Assembly: GCF_029919115.1 (NCBI RefSeq)
Contig: NZ_CP123990.1
Coordinates: 4,738,501-4,802,500 of the forward strand
DNA length: 64,000 nt
Direction of reading: 5' to 3'
From: Variovorax paradoxus
GTDB taxonomy: Bacteria; Pseudomonadota; Gammaproteobacteria; Burkholderiales; Burkholderiaceae_C
A model generated the notes under the pieces. That model was given only the letters and a program-made list of their open reading frames with translations, was not told where the DNA came from and searched no databases. The position numbers and the translations under genes are program-made. Below, one piece after another: positions 47,269 to 55,985 of the stretch (its first letter is position 1; each line of letters begins with the position of its first letter).

Positions 47269-48668
47269 GGTGCCGCCGCGGCGCGGAGTGCTGCAAGCAA
47301 CTTGTCGTGCACGCCGCCGAAGCCGCCGTTGCTCATGCAGACGATGTGATCGCCAGGCCGCGCCGCGGCAACGATCTGCGCGACCAGCGGCTCGACGGCA
47401 TCGGCTACCTGCGCGCGGCCGCCCATCGGGGCCAAGGCCGCGGCGGCGTCCCAGTCGAGCCCGGCGGTGTGGCAGAAGGACAGGTCGGCCGCTTCCAGGC
47501 TCCACGGCAACTGCGCTGCCATCACGCCGAGCTTCATTGTGTTGCTGCGCGGTTCGAAGGCCGCGAGGATGCGCTCGCCTTGCTTGCCGGCCTCGTCGAG
47601 CTTTTTGCGCAAGCCGTCGAGCGTGGTGCGGATGGCGGTCGGGTGATGGGCGAAGTCGTCGTAGACGGTGATTGCGCCGCCGCTGCGCTCGACCGTGCCG
47701 CGCAACTCCATGCGTCGGCGCACGTTGCGAAAACTGCCGAGTGCCTTGGCGGCATCGGCCGGCGCAACGCCCACATGCTCGGCCGCGGCTATCGCGGCCA
47801 GTGCGTTCATCTGGTTGTGCAGGCCCGAAAGCTCCCATTCAACGCGGCCCACGGGCTCGCCCCGGTACAGCACGTCGAAGGCGTCGTGCGTGCCGCGCGC
47901 CTGCCATTCACCGCCAGCGCCAAAGCGGGCGAGCCCGCTCCAGCAGCCTTGGCTCAGCACGCGCTGCAAGCTCTCTTCGGTGGCGTTCACCACAAGCCGG
48001 CCGCTGCCGGGCACCGTGCGAACGAGGTGATGGAACTGCCGTTCGATGGCGGCAAGGTCGTCGAAGATGTCCGCGTGATCGAATTCCAGGTTGTTGAGAA
48101 TGGCCGTGCGCGGTCGGTAGTGCACGAACTTGCTGCGCTTGTCGAAAAAGGCGGTGTCGTACTCGTCCGCCTCGATGACGAATGCCGGTCCGTCGCCAAG
48201 CCGTGCAGACACGCCAAAGTCGAGCGGAACGCCGCCCACCAGAAAGCCGGGGGCCTTGCCGCCCTGCTCGAGAACCCAGGCCAGCATCGACGTGGTGGTG
48301 GTCTTGCCATGGGTTCCGGCCACGGCAAGCACGTGGCGGCCCAGCAGCACATGCTCGGCGAGCCACTGCGGGCCGCTGGTGTAAGGCTTGCCGGCATCGA
48401 GGATGGCTTCCATCAGCGGAAACTTGGGGCTGCCATCGGGCAGCCGGGCCCTCGAAACCACATTGCCGACCACGAACATGTCGGGTGAAAGTGCCAGCTG
48501 GTCGGCACCGAAGCCTTCGATCAGGTCGATGCCGAGCGACCGGAGCTGGTCGCTCATGGGCGGGTACACGCCGGCGTCGCAGCCCGTGACCCGGTGGCCC
48601 GCTTCGCGCGCCAGGGCGGCCAATCCGCCCATGAACGTGCCGCAGATGCCAAGAATATGAATGTGCAT
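47265..48668 (-). CDS. mpl: UDP-MurNAc:L-Ala-gamma-D-Glu-meso-DAP ligase (murein peptide recycling)
   Basis: Joins the tripeptide recovered from old murein directly to UDP-MurNAc. The product has 467 residues. Mur-ligase motifs: MHIHILGICGTFMGGLAALA at the N-terminus, ATP loop [38 protein letters not shown], and DDFAHHPTAIRTTL. The EYDTAFFDKRSKF and early GTFMGG features distinguish Mpl from MurC (20.6 kb). It works downstream of AmpD, encoded at 60.6 kb. Confidence 0.96.
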   Translation of the reverse strand: MHIHILGICGTFMGGLAALAREAGHRVTGCDAGVYPPMSDQLRSLGIDLIEGFGADQLALSPDMFVVGNVVSRARLPDGSPKFPLMEAILDAGKPYTSGPQWLAEHVLLGRHVLAVAGTHGKTTTTSMLAWVLEQGGKAPGFLVGGVPLDFGVSARLGDGPAFVIEADEYDTAFFDKRSKFVHYRPRTAILNNLEFDHADIFDDLAAIERQFHHLVRTVPGSGRLVVNATEESLQRVLSQGCWSGLARFGAGGEWQARGTHDAFDVLYRGEPVGRVEWELSGLHNQMNALAAIAAAEHVGVAPADAAKALGSFRNVRRRMELRGTVERSGGAITVYDDFAHHPTAIRTTLDGLRKKLDEAGKQGERILAAFEPRSNTMKLGVMAAQLPWSLEAADLSFCHTAGLDWDAAAALAPMGGRAQVADAVEPLVAQIVAAARPGDHIVCMSNGGFGGVHDKLLAALRAAAAP

Positions 48669-48769
48669 CGGGCGATTCTAGGGAGGCCGCATGCCGCGGC
48701 CGCGCCGCGGCCTTGCCCTTTGTACTGATGTTTGGTGTGAGGGCGGCGTAGTGCGGGCAAAATGTTCCG

Positions 48770-49369
48770 ATGGACACGACCACCAAGCGTGAGATCGCCG
48801 CCACCGCAGCCCGCCTCGTCGTCGAGGAGGGGCTGGAGTACGGCCCGGCCAAGCGCCGGGCGGTGCGCGACCTTGGGCTTTCGTCGCGCACGGCACTGCC
48901 GAACAACGACGAGGTCGAGGCCGAAGTGCGTGACTACATCGCGCTTTATTGCGCCGATACCCAGCCGCAGGAGCTGCATGCGCTGAGGTTGCTCGCGCTC
49001 GAATGGATGGAGCGCATGGCGGCGTTCCGGCCGCACATCGGGGGAGCCGTCTGGCACGGCACGGCCACCCGGCTGTCAGACATTTATATTCAATTGTTCT
49101 GCGATGATTCCAAGTCGGCCGAAATTGCCCTCATCGACCATCATGTGGACTACGAGCCGCGGATGGTTACCGGGTTTCACGGTGAGCAGGTCGAGGCCTT
49201 GAGCGTGCATGCCGCGAGCCGCGCGCTCGGCGAGGAGATTGGAGTCCACCTGCTGGTCTACGATCTCGACGACCTGCGCGGAGCGCTCCGGCCCGACGCC
49301 CAAGGGCGTACGCCGCGCGGCGACCTGGCCGCGCTGCGCCGGCTGATTGAAAGAGAAAAGGACAAGTGA
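48770..49369 (+). CDS. Conserved hypothetical protein, possibly a degenerate nucleotidyltransferase
   Basis: A 199-residue protein divergent from mpl, with no firm family recognised. The N-terminal 45 residues (TKREIAATAARLVVEEGL) look helical, TetR-like or helix-turn-helix-like. The centre has GTATRLSDIYIQLF, which recalls the G[ST]-x-D-x-D pattern of minimal nucleotidyltransferases, but the second acid is replaced by Tyr, so activity is doubtful. A CAAAAT hexamer ends 6 nt before the ATG. It is followed without a gap by the TlpA-like gene. Confidence 0.55.
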   Translation: MDTTTKREIAATAARLVVEEGLEYGPAKRRAVRDLGLSSRTALPNNDEVEAEVRDYIALYCADTQPQELHALRLLALEWMERMAAFRPHIGGAVWHGTATRLSDIYIQLFCDDSKSAEIALIDHHVDYEPRMVTGFHGEQVEALSVHAASRALGEEIGVHLLVYDLDDLRGALRPDAQGRTPRGDLAALRRLIEREKDK

Positions 49370-49915
49370 ATGATTTCTTCGCCCACACGGCGGCGCCTCA
49401 TGTATGGCGGCGTGGCGGTTGCGGCTGCAGCGGCGGGCCTGGGCGGCGCATGGTGGCGTGAGCGCGGGAGCGGCAGCAAGGGCGAAGCTCTCGACGCGGC
49501 TTTCTGGGCACAGCGTTTCGACCGCCCGGAAGGCGGCGAACTGGAGTTTTCCAAGCTTCGCGGCAAGCCGCTGCTGCTGAACTTCTGGGCGACCTGGTGT
49601 CCGCCGTGCGTAGAAGAAATGCCGATGATCGACCGCTTCTTCCGCGAAAGTAGCGGCAACGGATGGCAAGTCGTAGGCTTGGCTATCGATCAGCCGAGCG
49701 CCGTGCGCAAGTTCCTCCAGAAAACGCCGGTCAGTTACCCGGTCGGATTGGCCGGTTTGCAGGGCACGGAACTGGTAAAAAGCCTGGGCAACACAGCAGG
49801 CGGCCTGCCGTTCACGCTGGTCTTGAGCGGGGACGGTACTGTCGCGGCTCGTAAAATGGGCAAGCTTGAGCCCGCCGATCTGGACGGTTGGCGGCGTGAA
49901 CTCGTTCACGGTTAG
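49370..49915 (+). CDS. TlpA/ResA-like thiol-disulfide oxidoreductase
   Basis: A 181-residue periplasmic thioredoxin-fold protein. A basic, twin-arginine-containing N-terminus and hydrophobic segment ([23 protein letters not shown]) suggest export. The redox motif is [10 protein letters not shown] (Cys77, Cys80), and the cis-Pro region is GGLPFTLVL. Family members reduce or isomerise disulfides, often for cytochrome c maturation. It begins right after the preceding gene's stop. Confidence 0.9.
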   Translation: MISSPTRRRLMYGGVAVAAAAAGLGGAWWRERGSGSKGEALDAAFWAQRFDRPEGGELEFSKLRGKPLLLNFWATWCPPCVEEMPMIDRFFRESSGNGWQVVGLAIDQPSAVRKFLQKTPVSYPVGLAGLQGTELVKSLGNTAGGLPFTLVLSGDGTVAARKMGKLEPADLDGWRRELVHG

Positions 49916-49918
49916 AAT
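49888..49918 (+). promoter_or_regulatory. Candidate promoter of accBC
   Basis: -35-like TTGGCG (49888-49893), 19-nt spacer, -10-like TAGAAT (49913-49918), overlapping the end of the TlpA-like gene. This would give a leader of about 90 nt before accB. Confidence 0.4.
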
Positions 49919-50013
49919 CAGATACACCTCGGCATTCGCCGCCAATCGCTAAAGATCAACGATTTTTAGCCAAGTTACATCCTATTGACCGGCAAAGTCG
50001 GCACTGGAGCCCC

Positions 50014-50475
50014 ATGGATCTGCGCAAACTGAAGACACTGATCGACTTGGTGTCTGAATCCAATATTTCCGAACTGGAAATCACCGAAACCGAAGGCAAG
50101 GTTCGCATCGTCAAAGGCGGCGGCGCTGCCCCGGTGCAATATGTACAGACCGTGGCGGCACCTGCTGCTGCCGCTCCCGCAGCCGGTGCTCCGGCAGCGC
50201 CTGCGCTTGCCAGCGCACCGGCCGCCGAAGCCGCGCCCACGGGCCACGCAGTCAAGTCGCCCATGGTCGGGACCTTCTATCGGTCGTCCAGCCCCGGCGC
50301 ACCGGCGTTCGTCGAAGTCGGCAGCAAGGTCAACGAGGGCGACACGGTCTGCATCATCGAAGCGATGAAGATCCTCAACGAAATCGAAGCGGACAAGTCC
50401 GGCACGATCACCCAGATCCTCGGCGAAAACGGTCAGGCAGTCGAATACGGCCAGCCGCTGTTCATCATCGAGTGA
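50014..50475 (+). CDS. accB: Acetyl-CoA carboxylase biotin carboxyl carrier protein
   Basis: BCCP carries biotin between the two half reactions of acetyl-CoA carboxylase, the first step of fatty acid synthesis. The product has 153 residues. An N-terminal dimerisation helix ([14 protein letters not shown]), an Ala/Pro-rich linker, then the biotinyl domain with the thumb loop ([13 protein letters not shown]) and the biotinylation site EAMKI (Lys119). It ends 2 nt before the accC start. Confidence 0.97.
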   Translation: MDLRKLKTLIDLVSESNISELEITETEGKVRIVKGGGAAPVQYVQTVAAPAAAAPAAGAPAAPALASAPAAEAAPTGHAVKSPMVGTFYRSSSPGAPAFVEVGSKVNEGDTVCIIEAMKILNEIEADKSGTITQILGENGQAVEYGQPLFIIE

Positions 50476-50477
50476 CC

Positions 50478-51827
50478 ATGTTCAAGAAGATCCTGGTTGC
50501 AAACCGGGGGGAAATCGCCCTCCGGATCCAGCGCGCCTGCAGCGAGCTCGGCATCAAGGCCGTGATGGTCTATTCCGAAGCGGACCGCGACGCAAAGTAC
50601 GTCAAGCTGGCGCAAGAAGCCGTGTGCATCGGCCCGGCACCGTCGTCGCTGAGCTACCTCAACATGCCGGCGATCATCTCGGCGGCCGAGGTCACCGACG
50701 CCGAAGCGATTCACCCCGGCTACGGTTTCCTGAGCGAAAACGCCAACTTCGCCGAGCGCGTGGAGCAAAGCGGTTTCCAGTTCATCGGCCCGACGCCCGA
50801 CAACATCCGCACGATGGGTGACAAGGTCTCGGCCAAGCAGGCCATGATCAAGGCCGGCGTGCCTTGCGTGCCCGGCTCCGAGGGCGAGCTGTCCGACGAC
50901 GCCGCCACCAACAAGCGCATTGCGCGGGCCATCGGCTATCCGGTCATCATCAAGGCCGCGGGCGGCGGCGGCGGCCGCGGCATGCGCGTGGTGCACACCG
51001 AAGCGGCACTGGTCAACGCGATCCAGATGACCAAGGCGGAAGCCGGCGCTGCTTTCAACAATCCGGCCGTGTACATGGAGAAGTTTCTCCAGAATCCGCG
51101 CCACGTTGAAATCCAGATCCTGGCCGACAAGCACAAGAACGCGGTCTACCTGGGCGAGCGCGACTGCTCCATGCAGCGGCGCCACCAGAAGGTGATCGAG
51201 GAATCGCCGGCGCCCGGCATTCCGCGCAAGCTGATCGAGAAGATCGGCGAGCGCTGCGCGGCGGCCTGCAAGAAAATCGGCTACCGCGGCGCCGGCACTT
51301 TCGAGTTCCTGTACGAAAACGGCGAGTTCTATTTCATCGAAATGAACACGCGCGTGCAGGTGGAGCACCCGGTGACCGAGTTCACCACCGGCATCGACAT
51401 CGTGAAGACGCAGATCATGGTGGCGGCGGGCGAAAAGCTGCCGTTCACCCAGCGCCAGATCGAAATGCGCGGCCACGCGATCGAGTGCCGCATCAACGCC
51501 GAAGACGCCTGGAAGTTCACGCCGTCGCCGGGCCGCATCACCATGTGGCACCCGCCGGGCGGCCCCGGGGTTCGCGTGGATTCGCATGCGTACACCAACT
51601 ACTTCGTCCCGCCCAACTACGACTCCATGATCGGCAAGATCATTGTGTATGGCGACACGCGCGAGCAGGCCATGGCGCGCATGCGCACGGCGCTGAACGA
51701 AACCGTGATCGAAGGCATCCAGACCAACATTCCGCTTCACCGCGAACTGATGGTCGACGCCAAGTTCATGAGCGGCGGCACTAACATCCACTATTTGGAA
51801 GAGTGGCTGGCGGCGCACAAGCGCTGA
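50478..51827 (+). CDS. accC: Acetyl-CoA carboxylase biotin carboxylase subunit
   Basis: ATP-grasp enzyme that carboxylates the biotin on BCCP; 449 residues. Motifs: [17 protein letters not shown], the glycine-rich ATP loop [57 protein letters not shown] and the C-terminal DPFGRP-equivalent [11 protein letters not shown] 50478 is preferred over an in-frame GTG at 50472. accA and accD are not in this window. Confidence 0.97.
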   Translation: MFKKILVANRGEIALRIQRACSELGIKAVMVYSEADRDAKYVKLAQEAVCIGPAPSSLSYLNMPAIISAAEVTDAEAIHPGYGFLSENANFAERVEQSGFQFIGPTPDNIRTMGDKVSAKQAMIKAGVPCVPGSEGELSDDAATNKRIARAIGYPVIIKAAGGGGGRGMRVVHTEAALVNAIQMTKAEAGAAFNNPAVYMEKFLQNPRHVEIQILADKHKNAVYLGERDCSMQRRHQKVIEESPAPGIPRKLIEKIGERCAAACKKIGYRGAGTFEFLYENGEFYFIEMNTRVQVEHPVTEFTTGIDIVKTQIMVAAGEKLPFTQRQIEMRGHAIECRINAEDAWKFTPSPGRITMWHPPGGPGVRVDSHAYTNYFVPPNYDSMIGKIIVYGDTREQAMARMRTALNETVIEGIQTNIPLHRELMVDAKFMSGGTNIHYLEEWLAAHKR

Positions 51828-51845
51828 GCAGCACCCGACGCCACC

Positions 51846-52736
51846 ATGTTTGAACTTCGCCTGATGGCGCCGGAAGACCGGGTCGAAATGCTCAGCGACG
51901 CGCTCGACGCACTCGACGCGCTGAGCGTGTCGGTGGAAGATGCCGACGCGCAGACCGATGCCGAGCAGGCGCTGTTCGGCGAGCCCGGCATGCCGCCGCC
52001 CAAGGAGGGCTGGCAGCGGTCGCGCGTCATCGCGCTGTTCGCCGACGAAGCACTGGCCAAAGAGGCTGCGTCGGTGCTCGCGCTGCAGGACTTCTTCGAA
52101 GGCTGCGCGCTGCTCGGCGTGGCGCCGGTGCCCGACCAAGACTGGGTGCGGCTCACGCAGTCGCAATTCGCGCCGGTCGAGATCACGCCCGAATTCTGGA
52201 TCGTGCCCACCTGGCATGAGCCGCCCGAGCAAGCCAGGCAGTTGATCAGGCTCGACCCGGGGCTCGCCTTCGGTACCGGGACGCATCCCACCACGCGCAT
52301 GTGCCTGCGCTGGATCGCGAAGCAGGGCGAAGGTGCATTCAGCGACCAGCGCGTGCTCGACTACGGCTGCGGCTCAGGCATTCTTGCCATTGGCGCGGCA
52401 AAGTTCGGCGCAATCGATATCGATGCCGTCGACATCGACGAGGCCGCCGTCTCGTCGACACGCCTCAATGCCGAAGCCAATGGCGTGCGTCTGAATGCCG
52501 GCCTGCCGGAAGCGGCCAAGGGCAACTACAACACGGTGCTGGCCAACATCCTCGCGACGCCGCTCAAGGTGCTTGCGCCCTTGCTGCGCAGCCACGTGGC
52601 GCCGGGCGGGTCGCTTGTGCTCGCCGGCATTCTCGAGCGGCAGGCCGACGAGCTGAAGCAGGCCTATGCGCCCTATGCCGCGCTCGAGGTGAGCGACAGC
52701 GAGGACGGCTGGATCCTGATGACGGCTCGCTGCTGA
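51846..52736 (+). CDS. prmA: Ribosomal protein L11 methyltransferase
   Basis: Trimethylates ribosomal protein L11. The product has 296 residues. An N-terminal substrate-recognition domain (FELRLMAPEDRVEMLSDALD) is followed by a SAM domain with LDPGLAFGTGTHPTTRMCL, VLDYGCGSGILAIGAAKFG and the catalytic-pocket VLANILATPL. Positioned right after accBC as in many betaproteobacteria. Confidence 0.96.
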   Translation: MFELRLMAPEDRVEMLSDALDALDALSVSVEDADAQTDAEQALFGEPGMPPPKEGWQRSRVIALFADEALAKEAASVLALQDFFEGCALLGVAPVPDQDWVRLTQSQFAPVEITPEFWIVPTWHEPPEQARQLIRLDPGLAFGTGTHPTTRMCLRWIAKQGEGAFSDQRVLDYGCGSGILAIGAAKFGAIDIDAVDIDEAAVSSTRLNAEANGVRLNAGLPEAAKGNYNTVLANILATPLKVLAPLLRSHVAPGGSLVLAGILERQADELKQAYAPYAALEVSDSEDGWILMTARC

Positions 52737-52794
52737 GCAGCGCGGCCGGGATTTCGCACCGCCGCGCACCGCTCGCGGGGCGGGGGCCCGACCC

Positions 52795-52800
52795 TACAAT
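52795..52800 (+). promoter_or_regulatory. -10-like hexamer before the DUF3426 gene
   Basis: TACAAT ends 9 nt before the ATG of the next gene, another case of a possible near-leaderless start. Confidence 0.4.
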
Positions 52801-52809
52801 CGCCCGGTC

Positions 52810-54201
52810 ATGAGCCTTGTCACGCGTTGCCCCGCCTGTGCCACCACCTTCAAGGTGGTGCGCGACCAGCTTCGCATCTCGGATGGCTGGGTGCGTTGCG
52901 GCCGCTGCAGCAATGTCTTCGACGCCACGCTCGATCTGCACGAGGCGCCAGACGGCGTCCCGGGTCCGGCAGCTACACCTCCGCCTCCAACGGAGCCTTC
53001 CGCAAAGGCCGAAGCGGAGTTCGCGTCGGAGTCTTCGCATACCGCGGAAGACGCGGACTTCTTCGACGACGAACCTGAGCATATTGAACCGTCGGACGCT
53101 GTCCCTTCGTCGCCGCCGGAAGAGACTGACGAGCTTCTGCCGCCGGCACCGCTTCCCGAGACCAGGCCCGCACCTGGGAATGCGCCAAGTCCCGCAGCCG
53201 CCACGCCGTCCGCAACGGCCTTCGTCCTGCCCGCGCACGGAATCATTGCCGACGAACTGTGGTCCGACTTCGAAGCCAATGAGCCCGAATGGCGGCCTCC
53301 GGCAAGTTCGCTGCCGCCGTTTCCGAACATCGACCTGAATCTTGCGGCACCGCCTTCGCCGCCGCCACCACCGCCGCCTCCATTGCCGGCCTTGCGCATC
53401 AAGGCCCGCGAAATGGCGGCGTCTGCCAGCGTCGAAGACGAAAAGCACGAGGCCGCACAGGACCGCGACCAGGTGCAGATGCAAAAGGCGCTGCGCCGGG
53501 CTCGCATCAAGTCGGCCAAGATCGCGAGTGCCAAGGCGCGCGACGAACGCAGCGCCGCAAAGGCGGCGGGCTCGATGGTGCGAGAGGCGAGCGAACCCGA
53601 TGCGGATTCGGGTCCCTTGCCGCTCCCTGCGCCGATTCACGAAGCAGAGGACTCGGACAGGGCTCCTTTCTCCGGTGACGAGAAGGTGGACCGTGGCACC
53701 GAAGGGTTCTGGCAGCGCGGCGTCGTGCGATTCGCGCTTTGGTTCTTGGCCGTGCTGGCAGTCCTGCTGTTCGCAGTGCAAGTGTTGCATCACGAGCGCG
53801 ACGGCATCGTGGCCCGCCAACCGAACCTGCGCCCGGCGTTTGCTGCGATGTGCCGGTTCACCGGCTGCGAGCTCATGGCGTTGCGCCAGATCGGCGACAT
53901 CGTGATCGAAGGCGCGGCCTTCGCGCGCGAGAAAACCGGCAACAACGACTACCGGCTCAGCTTTACCTTGCGCAATGGCGCGATGGTTCCGCTGGCCATG
54001 CCGGCCATCGAGCTTTCGCTGCTCGATACCCAGGAGCGGGCAGTGGTGCGCCGCGTACTCACGGCTTCGGACTACGGTGCGCCGGCGGTGCTCGCGGCGC
54101 GTTCCGATCAGGCCGCGTCGCTCCCGCTCACGCTGTCGGCAACGGAGTCGGCAACGCTGCCGCCCATTGCCGGCTACCGCGTGGAAGCGTTCTATCCTTA
54201 G
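52810..54201 (+). CDS. Zinc-ribbon / DUF3426 membrane protein
   Basis: A 463-residue protein with an MJ0042-type zinc ribbon at the N-terminus (two CxxC pairs: TRCPACATTF and VRCGRCSNVF), a long Pro/Glu/Ala-rich cytoplasmic region of about 250 residues including a run of prolines near residue 185, one membrane helix (FALWFLAVLAVLLFAVQVL), then the C-terminal DUF3426 domain, probably periplasmic (FTGCELMALRQIGDIVIEGA, then MAMPAIELSLLDTQERAVVRR). Found regularly between prmA and a PfkB kinase in Burkholderiales. Function unknown; the combination suggests a membrane-tethered sensor or regulator. Confidence 0.85.
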   Translation: MSLVTRCPACATTFKVVRDQLRISDGWVRCGRCSNVFDATLDLHEAPDGVPGPAATPPPPTEPSAKAEAEFASESSHTAEDADFFDDEPEHIEPSDAVPSSPPEETDELLPPAPLPETRPAPGNAPSPAAATPSATAFVLPAHGIIADELWSDFEANEPEWRPPASSLPPFPNIDLNLAAPPSPPPPPPPPLPALRIKAREMAASASVEDEKHEAAQDRDQVQMQKALRRARIKSAKIASAKARDERSAAKAAGSMVREASEPDADSGPLPLPAPIHEAEDSDRAPFSGDEKVDRGTEGFWQRGVVRFALWFLAVLAVLLFAVQVLHHERDGIVARQPNLRPAFAAMCRFTGCELMALRQIGDIVIEGAAFAREKTGNNDYRLSFTLRNGAMVPLAMPAIELSLLDTQERAVVRRVLTASDYGAPAVLAARSDQAASLPLTLSATESATLPPIAGYRVEAFYP

Positions 54202-54261
54202 GCAGGGTTCGCGCCCGCGCCTTGTTCATTTCATCCCTTCACCTTCAACCAACGGCTCACC

Positions 54262-55164
54262 ATGGCAGCAGTGATTTGCGGTTCCCTCGCGTTCGACACC
54301 ATCATGACTTTCGAGGGCCGGTTTGCCGACCAGATCCTTCCGGACCAGCTGCACATTCTCAATGTGTCGTTCCTGGTGCCGGGCCTGCGGCGTGACTTTG
54401 GGGGCTGTGCCGGCAACATCGCCTACAGCCTCAACGCGCTGGGCGGCACGGCATTGCCGATGGCCACGCTCGGAAGCGACGGAGCCGACTACCTGGAGCG
54501 CCTGCGTACGCTGGGCATCAGCACCGAGTTCGTGCGCCAGCAGGGCGACACCTTCACCGCGCAGGCGATGATCATGAACGACGTCGACAACAACCAGATC
54601 ACGGCGTTTCATCCCGGTGCAATGCAGCAGGCGCATCTCACGAAGATCGCCGCCCGCGAAGACATCCGCGTCGGCATCATCGCGCCCGACGGCCGCGAAG
54701 CGATGCTGCAGCATGCCGAGCAATTCGCCGCCGCCGGCATTCCGTTCGTGTTCGATCCGGGCCAGGGCCTGCCGATGTTCGATGGCGAGGCGCTCAAGCA
54801 CTTCATCGACCTGGCAAGCTGGGTGGTCGTCAACGACTACGAGGGAAAGATGCTCTCGCAGCGCACCGGCTGGGGCCTGGCCGAAATTTCCAAGCGCGTG
54901 CGCGGCCTGGTCGTTACCTTGGCGGCCGAAGGCTGCGAGGTGTGGACCGACGGTGAGCGCGAGCACGTGCCGGGTGTGACGCCGACCGCGGTGGTCGAAC
55001 CCACCGGCTGCGGCGATGCATGGCGCGGCGCGCTGCTTTTCGGTCTGGAAAAGGAATGGCCGCTTGCGCAGTGCGCGGCACTTGGCAACCGCATCGGTGC
55101 GCTCAAGATCGCGCAGCGCGGGCCTCAGAACTATCAGATCGACAAGAAGGCGCTGGGCCTCTGA
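54262..55164 (+). CDS. PfkB-family carbohydrate/nucleoside kinase
   Basis: A 300-residue ribokinase-fold kinase. The first PfkB signature appears as GGCAGNIAYSLNALGG. The second, around the catalytic Asp, reads PTGCGDAWRGALLFGL, with GCGD in place of the usual GAGD; the catalytic Asp is intact. Betaproteobacterial members of this group are usually annotated as adenosine or sugar kinases; the substrate is not proven here. It is followed by a bidirectional terminator. Confidence 0.85.
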   Translation: MAAVICGSLAFDTIMTFEGRFADQILPDQLHILNVSFLVPGLRRDFGGCAGNIAYSLNALGGTALPMATLGSDGADYLERLRTLGISTEFVRQQGDTFTAQAMIMNDVDNNQITAFHPGAMQQAHLTKIAAREDIRVGIIAPDGREAMLQHAEQFAAAGIPFVFDPGQGLPMFDGEALKHFIDLASWVVVNDYEGKMLSQRTGWGLAEISKRVRGLVVTLAAEGCEVWTDGEREHVPGVTPTAVVEPTGCGDAWRGALLFGLEKEWPLAQCAALGNRIGALKIAQRGPQNYQIDKKALGL

Positions 55165-55202
55165 GCCGCCCGTCGCTCGCTCGCCTTCGCGGGCGGCGCG
55201 CA

Positions 55203-55240
55203 TAAAAAAAGCCCGGCACCGTGAGGTGCCGGGCTTTTTG
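55203..55240. terminator. Bidirectional Rho-independent terminator
   Basis: An A-tract, a perfect 11-bp stem (AGCCCGGCACC/GGTGCCGGGCT) with a GTGA loop, and a T-tract. It serves both the PfkB-family gene and the opposing histone-like gene. Confidence 0.92.
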
Positions 55241-55261
55241 CCGTCAAGGCCGCTGAGAAGC

Positions 55262-55789
55262 TCAGGGCTTGCTGGCCGTCGGAAACGGCCAGGCTGCCTG
55301 CGGGTTCAGCGTCGTTTGCGCAGCAGGAGCAGGCGCTGCGGCAGGTGCTGCCTTTGCGGCCTTCTTCGCAGCAGGCTTCTTGGCAGCAGCGGCAGGCTTG
55401 GCAGCGGGCTTTTTCGCGGCTTTCTTGGCCGCAGCCTTTTTGGCAGGAGCCTTCTTGGCGGCAGCCTTCTTCGCAGGGGCCTTCTTGGCAGCGGCCTTCT
55501 TCGCCGGAGCCTTCTTCGCCGCCGCCTTCTTGGCAGGAGCCTTCTTCGCTGCGGCCTTCTTCGCCGGAGCCTTCTTGGCAGCGGCCTTCTTTGCCGGAGC
55601 TGCCTTCTTGGCGGCTACCTTCTTCGCAGGCGCCTTCTTGGCGGCTACCTTCTTGGCAGCGACCTTCTTGGCCGGCGCCTTCTTCGCTGCTACCTTCTTG
55701 GCGGGAGCCTTCTTAGCGGCCGCGACCTTCTTTGCCGGAGCCTTCTTTGCAGCGGCTTTCTTAGCCGGCGCTTTCTTTGCAGTTGCCAT
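55262..55789 (-). CDS. Histone H1-like Lys/Ala/Pro-rich nucleoid protein
   Basis: A 175-residue protein made almost wholly of Lys, Ala and Pro in repeats of the type AAKKAPAKK, resembling eukaryotic histone H1 tails and bacterial HctB/AlgP-like proteins. The C-terminus departs from the repeat ([17 protein letters not shown]) and is a conserved tail in related Burkholderiales proteins. Expected to be disordered and DNA-binding. AAGGAG precedes the ATG by 8 nt. Repeat number probably varies between strains by slippage. The N-terminal extension of DksA at 3.5 kb has the same composition. Confidence 0.9.
   Translation of the reverse strand: MATAKKAPAKKAAAKKAPAKKVAAAKKAPAKKVAAKKAPAKKVAAKKVAAKKAPAKKVAAKKAAPAKKAAAKKAPAKKAAAKKAPAKKAAAKKAPAKKAAAKKAPAKKAAAKKAPAKKAAAKKAAKKPAAKPAAAAKKPAAKKAAKAAPAAAPAPAAQTTLNPQAAWPFPTASKP
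55400..55785 (-). repeat. Imperfect tandem repeats inside the histone-like gene
   Basis: Units of roughly 15 and 30 bp (sense strand core AAGAAGGCTCCGGCGAAG and variants) encode the AAKKAPAKK pattern. Synonymous variation shows the repeats are old rather than a recent expansion. Confidence 0.85.
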
Positions 55790-55985
55790 TTCTATTTCTC
55801 CTTGATCAAGTTGAAAAAATCAACCTATTGAAGCACTCCGCGCACGTTGGTAGCGCAAAGCGATTCATGGCGTTGGAATCTGTGCTCCAGCACCATGAAC
55901 ACCTGAGCCCTCGTCCATGCCGCGCTCTTCGGCGCGATCGGTGGCAAGGGCAATTCTTGAATTCATTAATTCTTATCGGAAAGAT

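Noticed and set aside
54262..55164. GCGD instead of GAGD in the PfkB-family kinase as a possible inactivating change
   Set aside because: The catalytic Asp is kept and the Ala to Cys change is conservative; to my knowledge GCGD is common in this betaproteobacterial group.
55400..55785. Regular repeats that could suggest a CRISPR array or minisatellite
   Set aside because: The repeats are in frame within a gene, have no unique spacers and encode a known Lys/Ala/Pro-rich protein type.
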